Part shown: positions 1 to 6,391 of the stretch, piece after piece
Layout: each line of letters starts with the position of its first letter
How positions within the stretch are numbered: the first letter of the stretch is position 1
DNA from: Luteimonas saliphila
GTDB lineage: Bacteria; Pseudomonadota; Gammaproteobacteria; Xanthomonadales; Xanthomonadaceae
Length of the DNA: 55,857 nucleotides
Assembly (NCBI RefSeq): GCF_016774335.1
Contig: NZ_JAETWA010000018.1
Span: 1 to 55,857 of the forward strand
Direction: 5' to 3'
Made by a program: the position numbers and the translations under genes
Notes under the pieces: generated by a model
What the model was told of the DNA's origin: nothing
The model's database searches: none
What the model saw: the letters and a program-made list of their open reading frames with translations, nothing else

Positions 1-60
1 GCCTAACGCCTGAATTAAGCCGCGCCGCGAAGCGGCGTCGGCTTGAATGAATTGTTAGGC
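1..60 (-). repeat. integron attC recombination site 1
   Basis: A 60-base imperfect palindrome runs from the core GCCTAAC (1-7) to GTTAGGC (54-60), matching the RYYYAAC/GTTRRRY rule for attC sites. Inner arms TTAAGCCG and CGGCTTGAA pair with one extra base in the right arm. The extra base normally sits on the gene-proximal side, which implies cassettes read on the minus strand. The middle is a GC-rich hairpin around CCGCGAAGCGG. The site is the attC of the cassette at 55-375, whose stop codon lies inside it. More of the array may lie left of the window. Confidence 0.88.
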
Positions 61-375
61 CGCGCGCCCGCGACCAAGAACCGGCGATAGCATCCGCGCC
101 GGCAACCAGAGAATGGCTCCGACCACAGCGTAGAGCAGAACGTTGAGAAGGCTTGCCAGCAGCATGTACTGAGCCGAGCACCAAGTGAACCAGCTCTGGC
201 AGGCCTCCGCGGCCATAAGAATGATTGAGGGAGGGAACAGGAACACGAACCAAGCCTCAAGGTACTGATGCCACGAACTAGGCGCGACGGAAAAGATTGC
301 TAGAAGAACCACAGCCGCGGCGAGGCCAGCAACAGCCCAGCGAAATAACCATTTCAGTAGCGACACTGTTGCCAT
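55..375 (-). CDS. integron cassette membrane protein, unknown function
   Basis: A 106-residue ORF starts with ATG five bases inside the cassette (just after attC 2) and stops with TAA inside attC 1, the classic position of a cassette gene. The product is very hydrophobic: hydrophobic stretches at about residues 12-28, 38-55 and 68-92 suggest three membrane spans, with an arginine-rich C-terminus. I recognise no family. A competing minus-strand frame at 15-260 reads through the attC and ends in NNSFKPTPLRGAA, a tail that attC read-through produces; it is less likely to be the real gene because it starts far inside the cassette. Confidence 0.55.
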   Translation of the reverse strand: MATVSLLKWLFRWAVAGLAAAVVLLAIFSVAPSSWHQYLEAWFVFLFPPSIILMAAEACQSWFTWCSAQYMLLASLLNVLLYAVVGAILWLPARMLSPVLGRGRAA

Positions 376-379
376 AGCG

Positions 380-439
380 GCCTAACGCCAGAATTAAGCC
401 GACCCGCGAAGCGGGTTCGGCTTGAATGATTTGTTAGGC
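380..439 (-). repeat. integron attC recombination site 2
   Basis: A 60-base element with cores GCCTAAC (380-386) and GTTAGGC (433-439). The inner arms are the same as in site 1, but the hairpin tip differs (ACCCGCGAAGCGGGT). The sites share more than 80 percent of their bases, as expected of attC sites from one chromosomal array. Confidence 0.88.
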
Positions 440-727
440 CGCAGCATGCGACGACAGGCAGGGGCGTGCAAGGCCTTGCTTTGGATGGGCCCAGGGCCAC
501 GACCGTGAGCGCGCGGCGACGAACTATCCATAGGTACCTAGCCGAAGTCAGGGCTTACCCGACGATGCCGGGCAGCCCACTGCCTGGCCGGCGGCCAAGC
601 ACCCGAAGACCAGCAACCGGACGGCGGATCTGTCCCGCGCGGCGACGGACCGACCGGAGCATAAGGATGCTCTGCGAAGTGCTGGCAGCGCAGGTACAAG
701 CGCTACTGCTTGCCTTTGCTCTTTGCG
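440..727. other. cassette body without a convincing gene
   Basis: About 290 bases between attC 2 and attC 3. I see no ORF on the minus strand that starts near attC 3 and ends in or near attC 2. The long frames crossing here (plus 466-993, minus 555-1001) run straight through attC 3 and have no recognisable composition, so they look like GC-rich chance frames. It may be a non-coding or decayed cassette, or carry a short ORF I cannot separate from noise. Confidence 0.5.
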
Positions 728-787
728 GCCTAACGCCTGAGTTAAGCCGACCCGCGAAGCGGGTTCGGCTTGAACGAATAGTTAGGG
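728..787 (-). repeat. integron attC recombination site 3 (one core base altered)
   Basis: Same architecture as sites 1 and 2: core GCCTAAC at 728-734, arms TTAAGCCG/CGGCTTGAA, hairpin tip as in site 2. The right core reads GTTAGGG (781-787) instead of GTTAGGC, so the last pyrimidine of the GTTRRRY consensus is lost. The GTT at the cleavage point is intact, so recombination may still be possible. Confidence 0.82.
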
Positions 788-1008
788 CGCCGGCGACGGA
801 ACTGCCGGGCCCCGTTGCCGGAACTGTACGCCAACCGGTAGCCACGTGGGGCTTGCCCAAAGGCAATTCGGGAATAAGCCGCCCCCTGGAACGCCGCCAG
901 CCAGCGGCTTGCGCCTGCGGACGATCGGGAACGAAGCGGCTGCGCGCCCAGCTGGAGCAGCAGGCTTGCGCGAACGAGGTACAGCGGCCTTGACCACACA
1001 CCGATCAT
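742..1008 (-). CDS. possible integron cassette protein, unknown function
   Basis: An 88-residue ORF starts with ATG 19 bases after the GCCTAAC core at 1027-1033 and stops inside attC 3, so it fills the cassette as a cassette gene should. The C-terminus NYSFKPNPLRGSA is encoded by the attC itself. The body is basic and serine/alanine-rich with no domain I recognise. The codon pattern is not clearly protein-like, and a chance frame cannot be excluded. Confidence 0.35.
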   Translation of the reverse strand: MIGVWSRPLYLVRASLLLQLGAQPLRSRSSAGASRWLAAFQGAAYSRIAFGQAPRGYRLAYSSGNGARQFRRRRPNYSFKPNPLRGSA

Positions 1009-1026
1009 GGGATGCTCGACCGAGCG

Positions 1027-1033
1027 GCCTAAC
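1027..1033 (-). other. isolated attC/attI core half-site
   Basis: GCCTAAC (minus strand GTTAGGC) is the last recombination core seen on this side. No partner GTTRRRY occurs on the plus strand within the next 150 bases, so it is either the simple site of an attI whose integrase gene is gone, or a truncated attC. It marks the right edge of the recognisable array. Confidence 0.5.
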
Positions 1034-1420
1034 GCTTAGTAGACCCCAAAAGCGGGGTATAGCGCCGAGTATTCAGCCTCGGTGCTTGCTCCGTCAATCA
1101 GCGAATCCCGATACACATCATCGCGTTGCGCGGGTCTGCCCGTCGAGATGAACATGGGCCAGCGATATCGCGCTCCCGGAAACGCAGGATATCTTTTCTG
1201 TCTCCGGAAACGTCTGATAACACTTGGCGCCGCTGCCCTGAACTTGCATACACGTTCGGCGCGGTTCGGCACGTTGGCCCAGGCAAATCAGTGCCGAAGG
1301 AGTGTGGATAAGCGCGTCGCCCGGACTTGCATCGGCACCCACGGTTCAGCTTGTCCTGAGACGGGTCGGAGGCAAGGCATGCGCGGCGATCCAGGGCGAA
1401 TCCCGCTGCTCGGAAACCGG
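1034..1420. other. boundary region between cassette array and tRNA-Leu
   Basis: Nearly 390 bases without a confident gene and with no integrase fragment. A 78-residue minus-strand frame (1036-1272) stops two bases before the core half-site. Its last 39 residues have a more protein-like composition than the shadows around it, so it could be the decayed tail of a former cassette gene. Nothing identifies it. Confidence 0.35.
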
Positions 1421-1447
1421 AAGGGCCCGACCTTTCGGCCGGGCCCT
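1421..1447 (-). terminator. hairpin terminator after tRNA-Leu
   Basis: On the minus strand, nine bases past the tRNA 3' end, GGGCCCGGCC and GGTCGGGCCC pair around a GAAA tetraloop (1423-1446), followed by TTCC. The stem is strong but the T-run is weak, so it may terminate or simply protect and help process the tRNA 3' end. Confidence 0.55.
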
Positions 1448-1455
1448 CGTGATCC

Positions 1456-1542
1456 TGGTGCCGGAGGTGGGACTCGAACCCACACGCTTTTAAGGGCGGC
1501 GGATTTTGAGTCCGCTGCGTCTACCGATTCCGCCACTCCGGC
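1456..1542 (-). tRNA. tRNA-Leu(CAA)
   Basis: An 87-base cloverleaf including encoded CCA. Acceptor arms GCCGGAG (1542-1536) and CTCCGGC (1466-1460), anticodon stem GCGGA/TCCGC with loop CTCAAAA giving anticodon CAA, TTCGAGTC T-arm, and the long variable arm typical of leucine tRNAs. It reads UUG codons. It stands alone, next to the cassette array. Confidence 0.97.
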
Positions 1543-1584
1543 GCGGGCGCGCAGTATAGCGGATCGCTCGGGCGGGTCGGCTAG

Positions 1585-2043
1585 CTACAGGCCTAGTCCG
1601 CCGTGCCGGGCCATGGCCGCGGCGAGCACCAGGATCAGGGAGATCAGGGCGAATTCGAGGCGGATGATCGTGCGCATGCGCGCGACCTGCGCGGGGTCGG
1701 GCAACCAGTCGGGCCGGGTGCGCGCGGCGCGGCGCCAGCGCACGAAAGTCAGCGTGGGCCACAGTGACAGCAGGGCGGCGAGCAGGAACAGGCCCAGCTT
1801 CGCGTGGAACCACGGGTTGTGCAGGTAGAAGTCGGCACCCTTGGCGCCATGGAATACGCGGGCGAGGCCGAACACCAGCAAGAGGCCTGCGGTCATTCCG
1901 TAGCCGCGATCGATGCCGACCAGGCGGCGCAGGGCGGCGGCGTCGAGCGGGCGCGAGAGCAGCGCCGACTGCAGCGCGAGCATCGCGATCAGGCCGAACA
2001 GCAGCAGGTGGTGGGCGGAGGCCAGCAGGAAGTCGCGGAACAT
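1585..2043 (-). CDS. DUF2214 family membrane protein
   Basis: A 152-residue integral membrane protein with four hydrophobic segments (about residues 4-24, 45-63, 78-98 and 128-148) and a histidine-rich first helix (ASAHHLLLF). Length, four-helix plan and motif GYGMTAGLLLVFGLARV fit DUF2214, a family of unknown biochemical role. I chose the ATG at 2043 over an upstream in-frame ATG at 2073 because the first ten residues there (arginine-rich) do not look like part of the first membrane helix. It follows the cysteine dioxygenase gene by about 50 bases on the same strand. Confidence 0.75.
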   Translation of the reverse strand: MFRDFLLASAHHLLLFGLIAMLALQSALLSRPLDAAALRRLVGIDRGYGMTAGLLLVFGLARVFHGAKGADFYLHNPWFHAKLGLFLLAALLSLWPTLTFVRWRRAARTRPDWLPDPAQVARMRTIIRLEFALISLILVLAAAMARHGGLGL

Positions 2044-2092
2044 GGCGGTCGCTCGCGAACGGGGCGCGCGCATCGTAGCGCGTCGCGCGGGC

Positions 2093-2686
2093 CTACGCGG
2101 CGTCGTCCACCGGCAGGCGGGCGTCGATGCGCCGATACCAGTCGTCGCCCACGGGCTCGAACTTGCAGCAATGCTCGATCGGCGCCTGGTAGATGTGCAC
2201 CGAGACCGCGATCCGGTCGGAGCTGGCGTTGGCGATGCTGTGGTATTCGTGCGGCGGGATCAGGCTGCCGGCGCTGCCGGTGCCGGCCTGCATGCCGCCG
2301 GCCGCGCGGAAGCGGCAGCGCTCGCCGTGGGCCTCGAGCATCTCGTACTGGGTGATCTCGAGCTCGCCGTGCCACACGCCTTCCACGCACCAAAGGCCGC
2401 AATGGTCGTGCACCGGCGTGCCCTGGCCGGGGCCCCAGGTCATCGCGACCACGCTGTAGCCGTATATCGGGCTGCGATAGATCTCGCGCCGCGCGTAGTG
2501 GTCTTCGATTGGTGCGTGCACGCAGGCGGGCAGGTGCACGTCGGAGTCGCGGATCAGCGCGCACAGCGTGCTGCGCAACTGTGCGGTCACCGCGTGTTCG
2601 TCGCCGCTGCGCACCGCGGCATCAATCGCCTCGATGAAGCGCTCGCGGCCTTCGAAGGGGATGCCGGGCAGGGCGGCAGGACTCAT
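2093..2686 (-). CDS. cysteine dioxygenase-type thiol dioxygenase
   Basis: A 197-residue cupin-fold enzyme. The signature PVHDHCGLWCVEGVWHGELE gives iron ligands H93 and H95, with the third histidine in HEYHSIAN near residue 149. This matches the type I cysteine dioxygenase family, which oxidises L-cysteine (or, in some bacteria, 3-mercaptopropionate) to its sulfinic acid with O2. Length is normal for bacterial members. It sits between MetX and DUF2214 genes on the minus strand, so sulfur amino-acid metabolism is a shared theme with its upstream neighbour. Whether the substrate is cysteine or 3-mercaptopropionate cannot be decided from what I see. Confidence 0.85.
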   Translation of the reverse strand: MSPAALPGIPFEGRERFIEAIDAAVRSGDEHAVTAQLRSTLCALIRDSDVHLPACVHAPIEDHYARREIYRSPIYGYSVVAMTWGPGQGTPVHDHCGLWCVEGVWHGELEITQYEMLEAHGERCRFRAAGGMQAGTGSAGSLIPPHEYHSIANASSDRIAVSVHIYQAPIEHCCKFEPVGDDWYRRIDARLPVDDAA

Positions 2687-2792
2687 GGGGCCATTCTAGA
2701 CCGTAACGGATGAAACCGTTCAACGTGTGCGGGCGGTCGCGGCGGCCACGGGCCGTGGCGTGCGGGCCAGGGCGCATCCTGCGCGAGGGGAC

Positions 2793-3905
2793 TCAAAGGG
2801 TCTCGAGGAACCCGCCGACGGCCGGCCCGAAGCGCGCCATGTCCACCAGGAACGCATCGTGGCCCTGCGGGGATTCCAGGCCGACGAAGCGCGATTCGGC
2901 GCCGCCGCGGGCCAGGCCTTCGGCCACCTCTTCCTGCTGCTCCACCGGGAACAGGATGTCGGTGCGCGCGCCGATGGCGAGCGCGCGCTCGACCCGCACC
3001 TGCGCCAGCGCCGCCAGCACGTCGCCGTTGGCGTACTCGGCGAGGTCGAACCAGTCCATCGAGCGGCTGAGGTAGAGGTAGCTGTTCGGATCGAACCTGC
3101 GCACGAAGCGGCGGGCATGGCCTTCGAGATAGCTCTCGACCTGGAACTCGAGCCCGAATGGTTCCTCGTCCGGCCGGTCCGATTCCAGCCGCACCCGGCC
3201 GAAGCGCCCGTCCCACTCCAGCGCCGAGCGGTAGGTGATCACGCCCAGCTTGCGCGCGATGCGCATGCCCGATTCGGGATAGGTGGATTCGTCGTAGCGG
3301 CCCTCGTTCCAGTTCGGATCGAGCCGGATCGCCTCGCGCTGCAGCGAGCGCACCGCGATCGAGAACGGCAGCGCGCGCGCACTGCCGGAGATGTTGATGT
3401 GCGCGCGACTGATGCCCGGGCAACGATGGAGCAGGGCCAGCGCGGTCATGCCGCCCATCGAGTTGCCGATCACGCAGGCCAGGCGCGCGATGCCCAGGCC
3501 GCGCACCGCGTGGGCGGCGGCATCGGCGATGTCCTCGATCGACACGTCCGGGAAGCTCAGGCGGTAGAGCTCTCCCGTGGCGGGATCGACCGATGCCGGG
3601 CCGGTAGAGCCCTTGCAACTGCCCAGCGAGTTCACGCAGACCACGAACCAGCGGTCGGTGTCGATCGGCTTGCCCGGGCCGAGCATCTCCTGCCACCAGC
3701 CGGGGATCGGGTCCTGCGCGCTGCTGGCGGCATGGGCGTCGGGGGACAGGCCGGTGACGATCAGGATCGCGTTGTCGCGCGCCTCGTCGAGCCTGCCCCA
3801 GGTCTCGTAGGCGATGCGCGCGCCGTGCAGCGCACCGCCGCGCTTCATCGGAAAGGGCGAGGGCAGTTCGGCCCAGCGGGTGCCGGGCGGGATGAATTCG
3901 GTCAT
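2793..3905 (-). CDS. metX: MetX-family O-acyltransferase (serine/homoserine O-succinyl- or acetyltransferase)
   Basis: A 370-residue alpha/beta-hydrolase acyltransferase. The nucleophile elbow GNSMGGM places the catalytic Ser at 149; the Asp lies in ARTDILFP and the His in PQGHDAF. SCKGSTGP and the C-terminal organisation are typical of MetX. The family acylates homoserine on the way to methionine, but xanthomonad members have been characterised as serine O-succinyltransferases feeding cysteine synthesis, so the name metX may mislead here. It is monocistronic, with a palindromic repeat in the upstream gap. No SAM-binding riboswitch is recognisable upstream. Confidence 0.88.
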   Translation of the reverse strand: MTEFIPPGTRWAELPSPFPMKRGGALHGARIAYETWGRLDEARDNAILIVTGLSPDAHAASSAQDPIPGWWQEMLGPGKPIDTDRWFVVCVNSLGSCKGSTGPASVDPATGELYRLSFPDVSIEDIADAAAHAVRGLGIARLACVIGNSMGGMTALALLHRCPGISRAHINISGSARALPFSIAVRSLQREAIRLDPNWNEGRYDESTYPESGMRIARKLGVITYRSALEWDGRFGRVRLESDRPDEEPFGLEFQVESYLEGHARRFVRRFDPNSYLYLSRSMDWFDLAEYANGDVLAALAQVRVERALAIGARTDILFPVEQQEEVAEGLARGGAESRFVGLESPQGHDAFLVDMARFGPAVGGFLETL

Positions 3906-4281
3906 CGTGGGATTCTAGCGGGATCGTCCGGTGTGCCGGGCGTCGGGCGGTGCCAGGACATCGTGGCCTGTGTCACAACGATCGACCCCATCCGGCGCGG
4001 ATTCTCGTCCCGCGGGACTCTCGTTCCTGTCGAACTCCCGTCTGCTACGCACTGACATCCCGAGCGAAGCGAGGGATCTCGCGCCCGATGCCTAGATCCC
4101 TCGCTTCGCTCGGGATGACAGATGGTAGAGGCACGGGAGGCGATGTGGTGTGGGAGCGCGGTGGTGATGTCGCGACGCCTCGACGCCGGGCGACTGGGCG
4201 ACTGGGCGTCTATGCGGCTTTGCAGCTGTGCCGCGTCGGACTTTCGCCAGGCACTCTTGGCTTTTCAGGTGGATCCGCGTC
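3906..4281. other. intergenic region upstream of metX and downstream of ccmI
   Basis: About 375 bases without a gene. It holds the palindromic repeat at 4056-4117 and the putative metX promoter region, in which I see no strong sigma-70 match. Frames passing through are not coding. Confidence 0.6.
4056..4117. repeat. perfect 24-base inverted repeat (REP-like)
   Basis: Arms at 4056-4079 and 4094-4117 are exact reverse complements (ATCCCGAGCGAAGCGAGG core) around a 14-base loop. This type of intergenic palindrome is dispersed in many bacterial genomes. Lying downstream of ccmI, it could fold in the ccm transcript and protect or end the mRNA. Confidence 0.85.
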
Positions 4282-5349
4282 TCAGGGCGCCTGCGTGCCG
4301 AGCACCAGGTCGATCGGCGCGGACGCCGGCAGCGTCACCCGCACCGGCGCGGATTCGATGTCGCCTTCGCCACGGCTTGCGCTGCCGCTGGCAGACAGGC
4401 GGGCGATCACTTCCACCTCGCGCTGCGCCGAGAGCCTGGCCGTCGGCATCGGGCCGTCGCCGTCGTCGAGCACGATGTCGAGCGGCAGGTCCTGCAGGGC
4501 ATGGCGTTCGACCGCGACCGGCATCGGCGGTCCGCCTGCAGCACGCGCGATCACGAAGACCACGGCATCCCCGCGCAGGCGGACGCGCGCGGCGAAGTCG
4601 GGGTCGAGCGACACGCGCACGCGCAGGCTCGTTGCAGGCACGTCCTCCGCCACGGGTGCCCCGGCGCCGCTGGCATTCGCGCCGCTTGCCGCGCGAGGCG
4701 GCAGGCCTGCGGCCTGTCGCGCTTCGTCGATCTGGGTGCGCAGCGCTTTCGCCGTCGCCTCGTCGAGCGCGGGCAGCAGCGCTTCCCAGGTGGCGACCGC
4801 GGCGGCGTCCTCGCCACGCTGACGCTGTACTACGCCGATGAACCATTGCGCCCGCTGGTTGCCCGGATCGAGGGCCAACGCCCTGCGCAGCAACGCCAGC
4901 GCCTCGTCGTCGAAGCGGTTGCCGGGCGCAGCCTGGGCGCTGGCCTGCGCGGCCTCGAGCAGCAGTTCGGGATCGTCGGGGATGTGCTCGAGCGCGGTCA
5001 TGAACGCGTCGCGCGCCCGGGTCCGGTTGCCGAGCGCGGCGTGCGCGCGCGCCAGCAGGCGCCAGCCTTCGGGCTGCGCTGGATCGCGCGCCAGCGCGGC
5101 TTCGAGCTCGACGATGGCTTCCTCCATCGACGGCGCGTCCTCCGCGGTGGAAGCCGCGATCGCGGTGGAAGGATCGAGCGCAGCGGGGGTGCCGACGATC
5201 CGGTACAGCGCGAACGCAAGCACCGGCACCACCACCACGATCGCGCCGAACAGGCGTGGCGATGCCTTGCGCAGCGGCAGGGCCACCAGCGCGGCCACCA
5301 CGAGCGCTGCGACCACCAGCACGACATGCAGCAGCGTGCCGCTCACCAT
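4282..5349 (-). CDS. ccmI: cytochrome c maturation protein CcmI (CycH)
   Basis: A 355-residue protein, last gene of the ccm operon. Two N-terminal membrane helices (about residues 7-25 and 34-52), then TPR-type repeats (EGWRLLARAHAALGNRTRARDAF, then a second unit around ALALLRRALALDPGNQRAQWF), then a C-terminal beta-rich domain. CcmI binds the C-terminus of unfolded apocytochrome c and presents it to CcmH/CcmF in the periplasm. The ATG overlaps the ccmH stop by seven bases, so translation is coupled. A much longer frame through this start is chance read-through of the ccmH/ccmG region. Confidence 0.9.
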   Translation of the reverse strand: MVSGTLLHVVLVVAALVVAALVALPLRKASPRLFGAIVVVVPVLAFALYRIVGTPAALDPSTAIAASTAEDAPSMEEAIVELEAALARDPAQPEGWRLLARAHAALGNRTRARDAFMTALEHIPDDPELLLEAAQASAQAAPGNRFDDEALALLRRALALDPGNQRAQWFIGVVQRQRGEDAAAVATWEALLPALDEATAKALRTQIDEARQAAGLPPRAASGANASGAGAPVAEDVPATSLRVRVSLDPDFAARVRLRGDAVVFVIARAAGGPPMPVAVERHALQDLPLDIVLDDGDGPMPTARLSAQREVEVIARLSASGSASRGEGDIESAPVRVTLPASAPIDLVLGTQAP

Positions 5350-5837
5350 TCCTGCTCCTCCTCCGGCGGGATCGGCTGGCGCCCGCGCGCACGCACGATG
5401 CGCACGATCACCACGCCGCCTACCAGCAGCAGCAGGCCCGGCGCCAGCCACAGCGCCCAGGTATGTCCACCGAAGCGCGGGCGATAGAGCACGAACTCGC
5501 CGTAGCGCGCGACCAGGAACTCGCGGATCTCGTCGTCGCTGCGTCCCTCGCGCATCAGGTCGAACACCTCGCGGCGCAGGTCGTGCGCGATCTGCGCGTT
5601 GGAATCGGCCAGCGACTGGTTCTGGCACATCACGCAGCGCAGTTCCGCGACCAGGCCGTGGAAGCGGCGTTCCTCGGCCACGTCGCGGAACTCCAGCGGA
5701 GTCGCATCGCGCACCGCCTGCGCCTGCGCCGCGCCGGCGAAGCCCGCGAGCAACAGCAGACACACCAGCGCAGGGCGGATCCGCGCCCGCCACCCGTTCG
5801 CCACGGCCACGCCCGCGATCGCGGCCACGCGACTCAC
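5343..5837 (-). CDS. ccmH: cytochrome c maturation protein CcmH
   Basis: A 164-residue periplasmic thiol protein with an N-terminal signal/anchor (ALVCLLLLAGFAGAAQAQA), the diagnostic LRCVMCQ (LRCxxCQ) redox motif, and a C-terminal membrane helix (LWLAPGLLLLVGGVVIV). It reduces the apocytochrome CXXCH cysteines before haem ligation. It starts with GTG and overlaps the ccmG stop as GTGA. The short form lacking TPRs, with a separate ccmI, is the usual arrangement outside E. coli. Confidence 0.95.
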   Translation of the reverse strand: MSRVAAIAGVAVANGWRARIRPALVCLLLLAGFAGAAQAQAVRDATPLEFRDVAEERRFHGLVAELRCVMCQNQSLADSNAQIAHDLRREVFDLMREGRSDDEIREFLVARYGEFVLYRPRFGGHTWALWLAPGLLLLVGGVVIVRIVRARGRQPIPPEEEQEW

Positions 5838-6391
5838 TCCGGCACCCCGATCGCATCCAGCGCCGGCAACAGGCTGGCCGAGACCGTCGCATCGTCCACC
5901 GGCCCCACGTGCTTCCAGCGCACGATGCCCTGCGCATCGACCAGGAACGTCTCCGGCGCGCCGTAGATCCCCCAGTCGATCGCCTTGCGCCCGTCGTAGT
6001 CCACCAGCACCAGCCAGTACGGGTTGCCGAACTGCTCAAGCCAGCGCAGCGCGTCGGCGTGTTCGTCTTTCCAGTTGTAGCCGATCACGCGCACGCGCCG
6101 GGTCTCGGCGATGCGGGTGATCACCGGGTGCTCGACACGGCAGCCCGGGCACCAGCTGCCCCAGACATTGAGCAGGTACGGCTGGCCGCGCAGTTCGGTC
6201 GAAGACACCAGGCGCCCCGGCTCGTGCAGCACCGGCAACGAGAACTCCGGCGCCGGCTTGCCGATCAGCGGCGAGGGCAGGGCCTCCCGGTCGGCGCGGC
6301 CGGACACCAGCACGCCGTACAGCAGCAGCCCGACCAGGCCGAGGAACACGACCCCGATGACGATCGCAGTGAGATTGCGCGAAGTTGCCAT
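5834..6391 (-). CDS. ccmG: thiol:disulfide interchange protein CcmG (DsbE)
   Basis: A 185-residue membrane-anchored thioredoxin. One N-terminal helix (LTAIVIGVVFLGLVGLLLYG), then a thioredoxin fold with active site WCPGC in LNVWGSWCPGCRVEHP, the glutamate-containing GYNWKDE insert and cis-Pro segment GAPETFLVD typical of CcmG. It passes electrons to CcmH. ATG overlaps the ccmF stop (ATGA), indicating translational coupling. Confidence 0.95.
   Translation of the reverse strand: MATSRNLTAIVIGVVFLGLVGLLLYGVLVSGRADREALPSPLIGKPAPEFSLPVLHEPGRLVSSTELRGQPYLLNVWGSWCPGCRVEHPVITRIAETRRVRVIGYNWKDEHADALRWLEQFGNPYWLVLVDYDGRKAIDWGIYGAPETFLVDAQGIVRWKHVGPVDDATVSASLLPALDAIGVPE

Noticed and set aside
1034..1455. 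Integron integrase remnant
   Set aside because: No tyrosine-recombinase motif in any frame of this stretch.
2683..3696. Alternative minus-strand frame over metX
   Set aside because: Out of frame with the conserved GNSMGGM protein and without recognisable composition.
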